NCBI GenBank assembly: GCA_018715025.1
Contig: DVMK01000015.1
Location: forward strand, 1-19,892
Reading direction: 5' to 3'
DNA from: Candidatus Caccousia avistercoris
Lineage (GTDB): Bacteria > Bacillota > Clostridia > Oscillospirales > Acutalibacteraceae
Length of the DNA: 19,892 bases
Part shown: piece after piece, positions 1 through 6,973 of the stretch
Position numbering within the stretch: the stretch's first letter is position 1
Layout of the letters: each line of letters begins with the position of its first letter
Notes under the pieces: model-generated
Seen by the model: only the letters and a program-made list of their open reading frames with translations
Database searches by the model: none
Told to the model about the DNA's origin: nothing
Position numbers and translations under genes: made by a program

Positions 1-266
1 GCCGCTTCGGTCGGCGCCTTGTTTGTGCGCCACTGGCGCACGGCGCCCCCAAACCCCGCCACCTTTTGAAAAAGGTGGGCGAAAACTTTAAATCTCGCTC
101 TAATTTAAATTTTTACTTGCAAAATATCCTTTCTTATCTGCCGGGAGACTCCCGGCAAGGTTCCCTGGGCTTCTGGGGAATCCGCTTTTCCTCTTGTTCC
201 CGGCGGCGTTTCGGATGGAGCAAACTCCCGCAGCAGCGGGGGAAAACATAAGAAAGCGGTGAAATT
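1..266. other. Non-coding, hairpin-rich region upstream of the first ABC transporter
   Basis: I see no credible gene here. The region holds several self-complementary elements. GGCGCC at 13-18 can pair with 42-47 around a perfect 7-bp hairpin (GTGCGCC/GGCGCAC, 25-41). A second hairpin, CCACCTTT/AAAGGTGG with loop TGAA, lies at 59-78. TTTAAAT (87-93) and ATTTAAA (103-109) form an AT-rich inverted repeat. TGCCGGGA/TCCCGGCA with a GAC loop spans 139-157. The first two have the look of a terminator or dispersed intergenic repeat for a gene left of the window. The AT-rich repeat and the third hairpin fall in the promoter and leader of the ABC operon. No convincing -35/-10 pair was found, so the promoter is not assigned. 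Confidence 0.45.
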
Positions 267-938
267 GTGGAGATAAAAGCGTGCCATTTGAGCAAGATCT
301 ATGGAGAAAAAAACACGGCGGTAGAGGCCCTGAAGCCCTGCACCTTCACCATAAAAAGCGGGGAACGGGTGGCTGTGGTGGGGGCCAGCGGTTCTGGGAA
401 ATCTACCCTGCTTCACCTGCTGGGCGCTCTGGATTCCCCCACCGGCGGCACGGTGACCTATGACGGCAATGAAATTATTTCGCAGAAGGACGAAAAGGTC
501 TCTGCCTTCCGGCTTGCCAACATCGGTTTTGTGTTTCAGGCTTACCACCTTTTGCCGGAATTGACCGCCCGGGAGAACATTCTTCTTCCCTGCCTGCTGA
601 AAGAGGAAGCACCAGACAGGGAATATATCAGAGAATTGACCGAAATGCTTGGCATAGAAAACAGGCTGGATCACCTGCCCTCGCAGCTTTCCGGCGGGCA
701 GCAGCAGCGGGCGGCCATTGTTCGGGCGCTGGCCGGAAAGCCAAAGCTTCTTCTGTGCGACGAGCCCACCGGGAACCTGGACACCGAAAATTCCCGGCTG
801 GTCATGGATCTTCTGGAACGCCTGCAGGAGGCCTTCGGCCTTACCATGGTTGTGGTCACGCATAATCAGGAGCTTGCCTGCCGGTTTCCCCGCGTCCTTT
901 CTATGGCGGACGGCCTGCTGGGCGGTGATCTTGCATGA
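267..938 (+). CDS. ABC transporter ATP-binding protein, MacB/LolD (FtsX-partner) type
   Basis: This is a 223-residue ATPase that powers a two-gene ABC system with the FtsX-type permease beginning at 935. All nucleotide-binding motifs are visible: Walker A GASGSGKST (39-47), Q-loop Gln91, signature LSGGQQQR (141-148), Walker B LLLCDEP (161-167) with the D-loop following, and switch His199. Length and motif spellings match the MacB/LolD/BceA family, whose members drive mechanotransmission, lipoprotein handling or peptide-antibiotic resistance rather than ordinary import. The start is GTG at 267, in a context with only a weak purine-rich ribosome binding site, so translation may be modest. Its TGA overlaps the permease ATG as ATGA (935-938), indicating coupling. 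No two-component system is visible beside it, so the substrate cannot be inferred. Confidence 0.93.
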   Translation: MEIKACHLSKIYGEKNTAVEALKPCTFTIKSGERVAVVGASGSGKSTLLHLLGALDSPTGGTVTYDGNEIISQKDEKVSAFRLANIGFVFQAYHLLPELTARENILLPCLLKEEAPDREYIRELTEMLGIENRLDHLPSQLSGGQQQRAAIVRALAGKPKLLLCDEPTGNLDTENSRLVMDLLERLQEAFGLTMVVVTHNQELACRFPRVLSMADGLLGGDLA

Positions 939-3446
939 AAAACGCTTTCTGCCTGGCCTTTCGTCACGTTAAGGCCCACAGGCGCTCTTATGTCAGCAGC
1001 CTGTTCTGCACCACCCTGTTTGCCGCCGCCGTTCTGACAAGCCTTCTTGTGCGGGAGGGCTTCTTTGCCGCTATTGATCAAAGGGTTTATGAAACCTACG
1101 GATCCTATACCGCCACCATCTACAACGCGGATCTGCAGCAGCTGGAGGCTTACCAGTGGCTGGCAGAGCCCGGGCAGTACGGCGTAGTGACAGCCGACGC
1201 CCAAATTGCCAACGGGTCGCAGGAAATTCCCGTCTACCTGGGAACCATGGACGAACATGCGCTTGCTCTGAAGGCAATCCGGCTGAAAGAGGGAAGCTTC
1301 CCCCAGCAGAAGGACGAGGTCGCCATAGAGGCCTCCACCTGCCTTGCGCTGGGACTTTCCGCCCGCCCCGGGGAAATGGTGGAACTTCCCGTTCTGCAGC
1401 CGGACGGCTCGGTGCAGGCAGCCGCCTTCCGGCTTACGGGAATTTTAGAGGACTATGTCTCGGAATGGAAACGGCTTGACAGCAGCAAAAATTCCATCAG
1501 GTTCCCCCCGCCCGGCATATTGTCCGGGCAGCCCGTCTCTGCCCCGCTGTACGCCCATGTTCTCTGCAGGGACATCAGCTTTCCTGAGGATTTGGGCGGG
1601 CAATACACGGCAAATTATTATTCCGTACAGGTCAACCAGCAGGCCGCCAGCGAAAAGGTGTACGGGAACATCATCCTGCTGCCGCTGACCGCATTCTTCA
1701 CGGCGGCCGCCTTTTTGGGGGTTTACAGTGTGGTGTATACCGTGCTGAGCGCCCAGCAGCCGTATTTCCGTTCCCTGCGCCTGCTGGGCATGTCAAAAAA
1801 GCTGGGCAGGCGCGTGATTCTTGTCACGGTGGCCTGCGGATTCCTTCTCACGCTCTGCCTCAGCACCCTGGCCAGCCTTCTGTTCTGCTGCGCGCTGAAG
1901 GCCGACCTCTCCCTGTGGGGGGGCTTCGTTCCTTCTCGCCTTCTCTCCCCTTCCCTTTGTCCTCTCCGGCGGGGCCTCCCTGTTCTCTTTCGCCCTGGCC
2001 CACCTTCTTCTCTCGAAGAAGGTATTTTCAGAATCTCCCCTGGCTGTGGGGCTGCCGCAGAAAATCTCCCCGCGCAGGCGGGGAAAAGAGCCGAAAACGC
2101 TGCACAGCATGTGGCACAACGCCATAAAAAAGCAATATTTCCCGCAGACGGCCATCTCTGCCTTTTTGGTTGCCTTCTGCGTCTTTCTGGCTGTGTCGGG
2201 AAGCTTCCTGGCACAGTTTGAAGCCATGACCTCCCACTCCAATGTGGTGCTGGGCAACTACCCAGAGCAGGAGGACTACCAGCTGTTTGTGGCCGCGGGA
2301 GGCTCCAACGAGCTGCACTTCCACATTTCGCTGCCCAGGAATATGGGGGTGTCTGACGAGGATCTGCATCTCATCCGGGAAACCGGGGGCCTTTCTGTAA
2401 ACTGCGCCTTAATCGACAACATGACCAGCCATTTTCTTCTTCTGCGGGCCGGCGACGCAAGCCCTTACCTGCGGGCGCTGCAGGAGGAAGGCCGCTGCTT
2501 CCAGGGGGAGGGGCCGAAAATGGAGGAGGCGCGGAGGCTGGCGGGAGCCGCCCCCGGCGACCTGCTGGTAGAGCCCTACCTGCTGGGGATGGATACCGCG
2601 TCGGCCCGCAGCCTGTATCCGGATATTACAGGCGGTTATTTTGATGAGGAAAAATTCCAGTCCGGAGAAGAAATTCTGGCCCCGGGCCGCTTCTGCCAGG
2701 CGGGCGATGAATTCCTGCTCATCACGCCTATTTTGCTGGAGGGAAGCCCAAAGGAGGATCAGTCTCAGGACATTTCGTTTGATGTGCGGACTGTGCGCGT
2801 GGGCGCTGTGTACGCCTCTGAGAGCATCTACGACGAAATCATCCTTTCCAGCGAATTTATTTTCGCACTGGATCCCTCCTGCCGTTACGAATACATCTCC
2901 CTTCAAAACACCGCGAAGGGGGATCCGCAGGCCACGGAACAGGCGGAGGAGGTTCTGACAAAGATAGCGGCCCGCTCGGAAAATGTTTCCCTTCGAAATA
3001 TTGCGGAGGAGCGGGACGCTTACCGGAACACCGTCCGTTCCCGGCTTACGGGGATTTTTGCAAGCATCGCCGTCTTTGCCGCTTTGCTTGTCATGGCCTT
3101 TGCGCTCTCTGGCTATGTAAGGGCAAAGGCCGGGCTGCACAGCTACCTGCTCATGCGCACCCTCGGGGCAAAGGGAAAAACCGTTTTCTCCCTTCTTCTG
3201 CAGGAAAACTGGCTCCCCGTTTTGTGGGGCAGCGCGGCGGGGCTTTTGGCCAGCCTTCCCTGCCTGTGGTACCTGACAGGCAGGTTCGACTACATCCCCT
3301 ACCAAAGCATTCTCTGGACCGCCACGGTTCCCGCCTTTCTGGCCACCTTCCTTCTCCTGTTCCTGTGCAGCGCCCTCGCCGCCCGAAAGCCTGTGCGGGA
3401 AATTTTGAAGCGCAGCCTGACGGAAGCCCTCTCCCGGGATGAATAA
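935..3446 (+). pseudogene. FtsX-like ABC permease, frameshifted at a G7 tract
   Basis: This is the membrane partner of the ATPase at 267, coupled by an ATGA overlap. Two reading frames together give one protein of about 836 residues. The first frame (from 935) covers a first membrane segment (about 18-40), a large extracytoplasmic domain and two further membrane segments. It stays sensible to about residue 328, then becomes a basic, proline-rich shadow frame that ends at 2221. From the seven-G run at 1917-1923 the +1 frame continues coherently: a hydrophobic segment, a basic loop, another membrane segment, a second external domain and three C-terminal membrane segments ending at 3446. This is the ten-helix duplicated FtsX/BceB-like layout. 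Deleting one G would restore one open frame. Whether this is a sequencing error, a real inactivation or a phase-variable switch cannot be decided from the sequence. Translation of the second part alone is unlikely. Confidence 0.85.
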
Positions 3447-3500
3447 ACGGGGCGCATCCCTTACAGGGCTGAAACAAGGGTAACAAATTTATACTATTTG

Positions 3501-3529
3501 CCGCCGCGCCTGCTTACCAGGCGGTGCGG
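3501..3529. other. Imperfect hairpin spanning the nadR stop codon
   Basis: The arms 3501-3512 and 3518-3529 are complementary over 6 bp, two mismatches and 4 bp, around a 5-nt loop that contains the TAA of the NadR-like gene. A second inverted repeat, CAAAT/ATTTG (3484-3500), follows on the minus strand. There is no good T-run, so this is at best a weak terminator for the NAD salvage operon in the 67-bp convergent gap with the FtsX permease. Confidence 0.3.
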
Positions 3530-4548
3530 ATGCCGAAACGGCTTTGAATGAGCTGCTTTGCCCGGCGGAACCGGTCCAGATAATCCCCGTCGAGGCATTC
3601 ATAGGGAATGCCGGCCTGGTCGAACAGGCCCTTCAGCTGGCTGCTGTACTTCTGCCTGTGGGCGGCGATTTCCTCATTGCGGGTACCGTCCTGCACAAAG
3701 GCCACGGTGGGCTCCAGAAAAAGCACCAGGTCAAACCGGTGCAGGCCGGCAACCGCGTCTGCCAGGGCGGCGCATTTGCTCCGCTCGGTTTCGTCCTGCA
3801 GAAGAAGCTGGGCGTAAAATTTGGTGGTGAGGGCGTCTGTGTCCACAAACAGCAGCCGGTTGCTGTCCCGGGCGGCCCGCATCTCCTCCATCTTCTGGCG
3901 CAGAAGGTTTTCGCACAAATCCTCCAGGTTCATGAATTCCTCGCCCCCGGCGGCGTCGCAGGTTTCCCGGCCGATTTCCCGCACAAAATTGGTGTTGTAG
4001 GCAATGGCCAAGTTCTGCACCAGGGTGGATTTTCCTGTGCTTTCTCCCCCTGCCACCAGCACCCGCTTCACGTAGCGGGGGCGGGCGGCGGGGGCAAGAT
4101 ACTGCCAGTTTTCATACACGTTTTCCCGCAGGCTGGTAGAGCTGACGGGCACCTCGCTGCGGTCAAAATACACCACCTGGCATTCCGGGCCGTACAGGCC
4201 CTCCAGCCGGCCGGTGCCCTGGTAGTCGGAACCGCAGAACACCGCGTCGATGGGCTTGCCCACAGCGGCCCGGATATCCCTGGCGCCCTGGGCCCAGCAT
4301 TCCTCGCCGTATTCCTCCTTGCTGGGGGCGCTGTCCTCCACCAGAATGATTTTCACATGGGGCAGGTGCCTTACATGCTGATGAATCCACCGGTACCGCA
4401 GCTCCTTGGGCGTTGAATCCCGGCTCCGGCTCCAGCTGAGAACCACATAAAGCTCCCGGCACATGGCCGCCGCCTGCAGGATGCAGTGCAGATGCCCCAG
4501 GTGAAGGGGATCGAAGGATCCCCCGTACATGCCAACCTGATATTTCAT
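3514..4548 (-). CDS. nadR: NadR-like bifunctional NMN adenylyltransferase / ribosylnicotinamide kinase
   Basis: This enzyme turns imported nicotinamide riboside into NAD+ in two steps, phosphorylation to NMN and then adenylylation. The 344-residue protein has an N-terminal nucleotidyltransferase fold with GGSFDPLHLGH (9-19) and SSTSLRE (136-142), the equivalent of the ISGTxIR motif. A C-terminal P-loop kinase domain follows, with GGESTGKST (167-175) and a conserved FVRE-GR segment (188-194). Compared with enterobacterial NadR (about 410 residues) it lacks the N-terminal helix-turn-helix repressor domain, so it should be an enzyme only. The start at 4548 puts the nucleotidyltransferase motif at the N-terminus. 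A longer upstream frame exists but lies entirely inside pnuC. The ATG overlaps the pnuC TGA (ATGA), so the two are translationally coupled. The SST spelling in place of the usual SGT is worth noting but does not argue against function. Confidence 0.93.
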   Translation of the reverse strand: MKYQVGMYGGSFDPLHLGHLHCILQAAAMCRELYVVLSWSRSRDSTPKELRYRWIHQHVRHLPHVKIILVEDSAPSKEEYGEECWAQGARDIRAAVGKPIDAVFCGSDYQGTGRLEGLYGPECQVVYFDRSEVPVSSTSLRENVYENWQYLAPAARPRYVKRVLVAGGESTGKSTLVQNLAIAYNTNFVREIGRETCDAAGGEEFMNLEDLCENLLRQKMEEMRAARDSNRLLFVDTDALTTKFYAQLLLQDETERSKCAALADAVAGLHRFDLVLFLEPTVAFVQDGTRNEEIAAHRQKYSSQLKGLFDQAGIPYECLDGDYLDRFRRAKQLIQSRFGIRTAW

Positions 4549-5255
4549 CCTTTCCCCTCCGTTGTCTCCCGTTCCTTTGCCCGGGCTTCCCGTTCCCACT
4601 TCACCAGCATAATCACCGCGTTGCCCAGGTACACCGCCCACATGAGAAGGGTACCCATATTGCCGGAGCCCTTGGCAAAATCCACATACCACATATATAC
4701 GCTGAATACATCCACCGCAACCCACACCCACCACTGCTCGGCAAACATGCGCACCGAGAGAAGCATGGCCGCCACAGAGGCCACTGTGGTGAAGGAATCC
4801 ACAAAGGGCATGGCGTCCCCCATCTGCCGCAGCAGCAGCCCGTACAGCACGGTGCCGGCGGCCACCGCCAGCAGGGTGAGAAGGCGGCCCCCTGCGCGCA
4901 TGCGGCGCTTTTCCACCTCATGGGTTCCCTCGTTCATGTGCCTGCTCCACACAAAGAAGCCCACAAACTGCATGGGCACGTAGTAGAGCAGGTTCAGCAT
5001 GGTTTCGCCGTAATAGGCGGCCTGCCAGGCGATGAGGGCGTACAGCACGCTGTTCACCAGGCCGAACAGGTAGGCGGAAAGCTTCCCCTTCCCGGTGCAG
5101 ACCACGCTGGCCACCCCCGTCACAGAGGAAACCACCCCCAGCCAGGTGTCGCCCCAGGACACCGACAGCAGGGCGATCACACCCGCGGCCGCGGCCAGCC
5201 AGACGGCCTCCCACCGCTTCCAGCCCGCCAGCTCGTTTTTCAGAAATTCCCTCAT
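4545..5255 (-). CDS. pnuC: Nicotinamide riboside transporter PnuC
   Basis: PnuC carries out facilitated uptake of nicotinamide riboside, trapped inside the cell by phosphorylation. The predicted protein has 236 residues, the usual family size, with about seven hydrophobic segments. Recognisable family signatures are LNLLYYVPMQFVGFFVW (87-103) and EQWWVWVAVDVFSVYMW (173-189), including the Trp-rich stretch near the substrate path. The charged C-terminal tail is cytoplasmic by the positive-inside rule. The start at 5255 overlaps the stop of the HxlR gene as ATGA, and the stop overlaps nadR in the same way, so the three genes form one tightly coupled operon. Co-occurrence with a NadR-type kinase supports nicotinamide riboside over thiamine or riboflavin, which some PnuC relatives carry. 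Confidence 0.93.
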   Translation of the reverse strand: MREFLKNELAGWKRWEAVWLAAAAGVIALLSVSWGDTWLGVVSSVTGVASVVCTGKGKLSAYLFGLVNSVLYALIAWQAAYYGETMLNLLYYVPMQFVGFFVWSRHMNEGTHEVEKRRMRAGGRLLTLLAVAAGTVLYGLLLRQMGDAMPFVDSFTTVASVAAMLLSVRMFAEQWWVWVAVDVFSVYMWYVDFAKGSGNMGTLLMWAVYLGNAVIMLVKWEREARAKERETTEGKG

Positions 5256-5608
5256 TCCGGTTTCTCCTGTTCCAGGCGGAAGGAGTGCTGGTACTCCCTG
5301 CCCCAGTCCTGCATAGCGTCCAAAATAGGCTTCAGGCTTCGGCCCAGCCCGGTGAGGCTGTACTCCACCCGCGGCGGCACCTCCGCGTACACCTTCCGGG
5401 TGATCAGGTCCTTCTCCTCCATGTCCCGCAGCTGGGCGGTCAGCACCTTCTGCGAAACGTTCCCAATGGATTTTTTCAGCTCGCCAAACCGCTTGGTGCC
5501 CGGCAAAAGCTCCCGCAGAATCAGCACCTTCCATTTGTCGCCGATGAGCATCAGCGTGGTTTCCACCGGGCAGGCGGGCAGCTCCTGTTTTCCTTTCCAT
5601 TCCTTCAT
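5252..5608 (-). CDS. HxlR-family winged-helix transcriptional regulator
   Basis: This is a 118-residue DNA-binding protein of the HxlR family, generally a dimer with one winged helix per subunit. The diagnostic N-terminus CPVETTLMLIGDKWKVLIL (13-31) is present, followed by FGELKKSIGNVSQKVLTAQLRDMEEKDLI across the recognition helix (41-69) and the wing VPPRVEYSLTGLG (77-89). Cys13 sits where HypR and related HxlR proteins carry a redox-sensing cysteine, so thiol sensing is possible, though inferred. The start at 5608 is chosen because it begins just before the conserved Cys and has an AAGGGAGA ribosome binding site upstream. An upstream in-frame ATG at 5716 lies inside the -10 region of the promoter and is not credible. 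As first gene of the pnuC-nadR operon it most likely controls its own operon. Confidence 0.9.
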   Translation of the reverse strand: MKEWKGKQELPACPVETTLMLIGDKWKVLILRELLPGTKRFGELKKSIGNVSQKVLTAQLRDMEEKDLITRKVYAEVPPRVEYSLTGLGRSLKPILDAMQDWGREYQHSFRLEQEKPE

Positions 5609-5699
5609 AGCCAGCGAAATCTCCCTTCCCTGCGCACAGGCGTTTTCCTGGGCTCTTTTTCCGCCGCAGGCTGTCAAAACGGCAGGCTCCGGCGGGCCG

Positions 5700-5749
5700 C
5701 CCCTGATGTTTTCCATTATAACCCAGGGGGCGGCGGAATTGCAATCCGC
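5700..5749 (-). promoter_or_regulatory. Promoter and candidate operators of the HxlR-pnuC-nadR operon
   Basis: On the minus strand, TTGCAA (5739-5744) and TATAAT (5715-5720) are separated by 18 bp, giving a good sigma-A promoter about 100 bp before the HxlR start. Two inverted repeats overlap it. GCGGA and TCCGC flank the palindromic -35 TTGCAA (5733-5749, off centre by one base). CCCCTG (5700-5705) and CAGGGG (5724-5729) flank the -10 box. Both positions would let a bound repressor block RNA polymerase. Binding by HxlR is inferred. Confidence 0.7.
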
Positions 5750-5774
5750 AAAAATCCCCTGCCGTTCTGTACAG

Positions 5775-5806
5775 AAAAAGGGCCTCCCCTGGGGGAAGCC
5801 CTTTTT
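5775..5806 (-). terminator. Rho-independent terminator of the lipoprotein gene
   Basis: A GC-rich stem flanked by A and T runs is formed by AAAAAGGGC...GCCCTTTTT with inner CCC/GGG. On the minus strand the stem is continuous with one G-U pair, whereas on the plus strand that position is an A-C mismatch, so it serves the minus strand. It lies 44 bp past the stop of the gene at 5850 and just upstream of the HxlR promoter, separating the two units. Confidence 0.8.
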
Positions 5807-5849
5807 TCCGCGCGGCAAACCGGCCGCCATATTTTTATTTAATACAAAA

Positions 5850-6365
5850 TTATTCGCTCTTGAAGGATTGGAAGGCCTCGATGGCCGCCTGGGTTTTCGC
5901 CTGGCTTTCCTTGTCTGCGGCGGAGTTCTGGTAAATCATCAGGTACTTCCCGCTGTCAGAAAGGTAAACGCCGGAAATCGTCTGGCCCACAATCTCAAAG
6001 GTGCCGTTTTCCTCCACGCTGGCCCGCACCGCGTTGGCGGTGTCGCTGAGGTTTTCCAGATCATACTGGTAAAACTCGGCGGTGACGCCGTTCGCCACAT
6101 AGCGGTGGCCCTCCTCCAGCGCGCCGATGAGGGAGCCGTTCATCTGGGCGGCCGCGCCGGAAATATACCCCTGGCTCAGCATGTAGGATTCCAGCCCCGA
6201 CAGGCTGTCTTCCACGTCGCTCTCCTGCAAAGCGGAGGAAACCGCCTCTGAGACGGCCGACTGGTTGGAAGCGGCGTTCGGGTCAACCACGCCCTCCCCG
6301 CAGGCAGAGAGAAGGGACAAAGCCGCCGCGGCCGCGGCCAGGGCAGCAAGAATTCTTTTCTTCAT
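5850..6365 (-). CDS. Putative lipoprotein, unknown function
   Basis: This is a 171-residue predicted secreted lipoprotein. The N-terminus is MKKR followed by an Ala/Leu-rich core and the lipobox LSAC with Cys22 as the lipidation site. A low-complexity Ala/Ser/Glu linker then leads to a domain from about residue 50 that looks like one globular unit with alternating beta strands (for example TFEIVGQTISGVYLSDSGKY). It most resembles small hypothetical lipoproteins of gut Clostridia, and I do not recognise a named domain. Upstream on its strand come two small hairpins (6430-6449 and 6386-6402) and a weak AGAAAGG ribosome binding site, but no clear promoter. It may be transcribed by read-through past the tRNA terminator or from a promoter I cannot see. 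Confidence 0.85.
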   Translation of the reverse strand: MKKRILAALAAAAAALSLLSACGEGVVDPNAASNQSAVSEAVSSALQESDVEDSLSGLESYMLSQGYISGAAAQMNGSLIGALEEGHRYVANGVTAEFYQYDLENLSDTANAVRASVEENGTFEIVGQTISGVYLSDSGKYLMIYQNSAADKESQAKTQAAIEAFQSFKSE

Positions 6366-6455
6366 GAAAAATAACCGACCTTTCTCAGCCGCTGGGCGGC
6401 TGCTCCCAAAGGCTGCTGTTCTCTCTTTTGGCAGGAAGAAGAACCTGCCGATATG

Positions 6456-6482
6456 AAAAAAACCGCTCTACAGCGGTTTTTT
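6456..6482 (-). terminator. Terminator of the tRNA operon
   Basis: A perfect hairpin is formed by AAAAAACCGCT and AGCGGTTTTTT with a four-base loop (6457-6482), followed on the minus strand by a T run extending to 6456. It begins 6 bp after the CCA end of tRNA-Val. This is a canonical intrinsic terminator closing the tRNA transcript. Confidence 0.9.
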
Positions 6483-6487
6483 CTCCA

Positions 6488-6564
6488 TGGTGGACACAAG
6501 GGGACTCGAACCCATGACCTCTCGCGTGTGAGGCGAGCGCTCTAACCAGCTGAGCTATGCGTCC
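6488..6564 (-). tRNA. tRNA-Val(CAC)
   Basis: The minus strand folds into a full cloverleaf. The acceptor stem is GGACGCA/TGTGTCC, followed by discriminator A and an encoded CCA. The D arm contains AGCTCAG...GAGC, the anticodon stem CTCGC/GCGAG encloses loop CTCACAC, and the T arm has GGTTCGAGTCC. The anticodon is CAC, reading GUG. Length is 77 nt. It is the last gene of the tRNA operon, 126 nt behind tRNA-Glu. Confidence 0.95.
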
Positions 6565-6690
6565 ATGCCAAAAAATAAACGGAACGCTTATTTTTTGTCT
6601 GGTTTCATTGCCCGGCGCTTCCGCACCGGATTTTCCAGGCTTGTAAGGAACGCCATTAACCTCTGAAAAGCCAGAGGTTAATGCGTCTTT
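6565..6690 (-). other. Structured spacer between tRNA-Glu and tRNA-Val with three hairpins
   Basis: The 126-nt spacer contains three consecutive stem-loops. In minus-strand order they are a 12-bp perfect stem with arms CATTAACCTCTG/CAGAGGTTAATG and a 6-nt loop (6654-6683), a 7-bp stem CCGGTGC/GCGCCGG with a GGAA tetraloop (6612-6629), and an AT-rich 9-bp stem AAAAAATAA/TTATTTTTT (6570-6596) ending just before tRNA-Val. None is a typical terminator except possibly the last. I see no open reading frame or promoter. The spacer could be a processing or attenuation element or an uncharacterised small RNA excised with the tRNAs. Confidence 0.55.
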
Positions 6691-6765
6691 TGGTGACCCG
6701 GACGAGATTCGAACTCGTGAAACCGCCGTGAAAGGGCGGTGTCTTAACCGCTTGACCACCGGGCC
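6691..6765 (-). tRNA. tRNA-Glu(TTC)
   Basis: The minus strand folds as a 75-nt cloverleaf. Acceptor GGCCCGG pairs with CCGGGTC (one G-U), followed by A and encoded CCA. The anticodon stem CCGCC/GGCGG encloses loop CTTTCAC, giving anticodon TTC. The T arm contains GAGTTCGAATCTC. It follows tRNA-Met by 4 nt. Confidence 0.95.
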
Positions 6766-6769
6766 GTGT

Positions 6770-6846
6770 TGGTAGCGGCAACTGGATTTGAACCAGTGAC
6801 ACTTCGGGTATGAACCGAATGCTCTAGCCAACTGAGCTATGCCGCC
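6770..6846 (-). tRNA. tRNA-Met(CAT), elongator type
   Basis: This 77-nt cloverleaf on the minus strand has acceptor GGCGGCA/TGCCGCT, discriminator A and CCA. Anticodon stem TTCGG/CCGAA encloses loop TTCATAC, giving anticodon CAT. It lacks the initiator hallmarks (unpaired first acceptor position and three G-C pairs closing the anticodon stem) and closely resembles Bacillus elongator tRNA-Met, so it is called elongator rather than initiator or Ile2. Confidence 0.92.
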
Positions 6847-6850
6847 ATAT

Positions 6851-6907
6851 CGCCCCGCTTATTAGCGGAGCGTTATCTATTATAGTATACTTGTCCCTGC
6901 TTGTCAA
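6851..6907 (-). promoter_or_regulatory. Consensus promoter and leader hairpin of the tRNA operon
   Basis: On the minus strand TTGACA (6902-6907) and TATAAT (6879-6884) are exactly 17 bp apart, a perfect sigma-A consensus as expected for stable RNA genes. Transcription should begin near 6872, directly at a 9-bp hairpin with loop AATA (6851-6872). This would place a stable stem at the 5' end of the primary transcript, 4 nt before tRNA-Met. Confidence 0.92.
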
Positions 6908-6914
6908 GCCCTTA

Positions 6915-6948
6915 TCCGGCAGGTTTTTGAAAAAATTTTCCTGCCGGA
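6915..6948 (-). terminator. Hairpin downstream of the IMP dehydrogenase gene, possible terminator
   Basis: TCCGGCAGG (6915-6923) and CCTGCCGGA (6940-6948) form a perfect 9-bp stem with a 16-nt A/T-rich loop. It lies 25 bp past the stop of the IMPDH gene and 7 bp before the -35 box of the tRNA promoter. No T run follows, so it is either a weak terminator or a boundary element. Confidence 0.5.
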
Positions 6949-6973
6949 AGAGGGCCGGCGCCCCGGGAAGGGC

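Noticed and set aside
5609..5714. NAD+ or other riboswitch in the leader of the HxlR-pnuC-nadR operon
   Set aside because: The 100-nt leader contains only small hairpins, such as CCTG/CAGG at 5629-5640, and I cannot match it to a known riboswitch consensus.
6385..6831. Minus-strand open frame across the tRNA genes
   Set aside because: It runs through three tRNA genes and a terminator. Database proteins of this type are usually mis-annotated tRNA regions.
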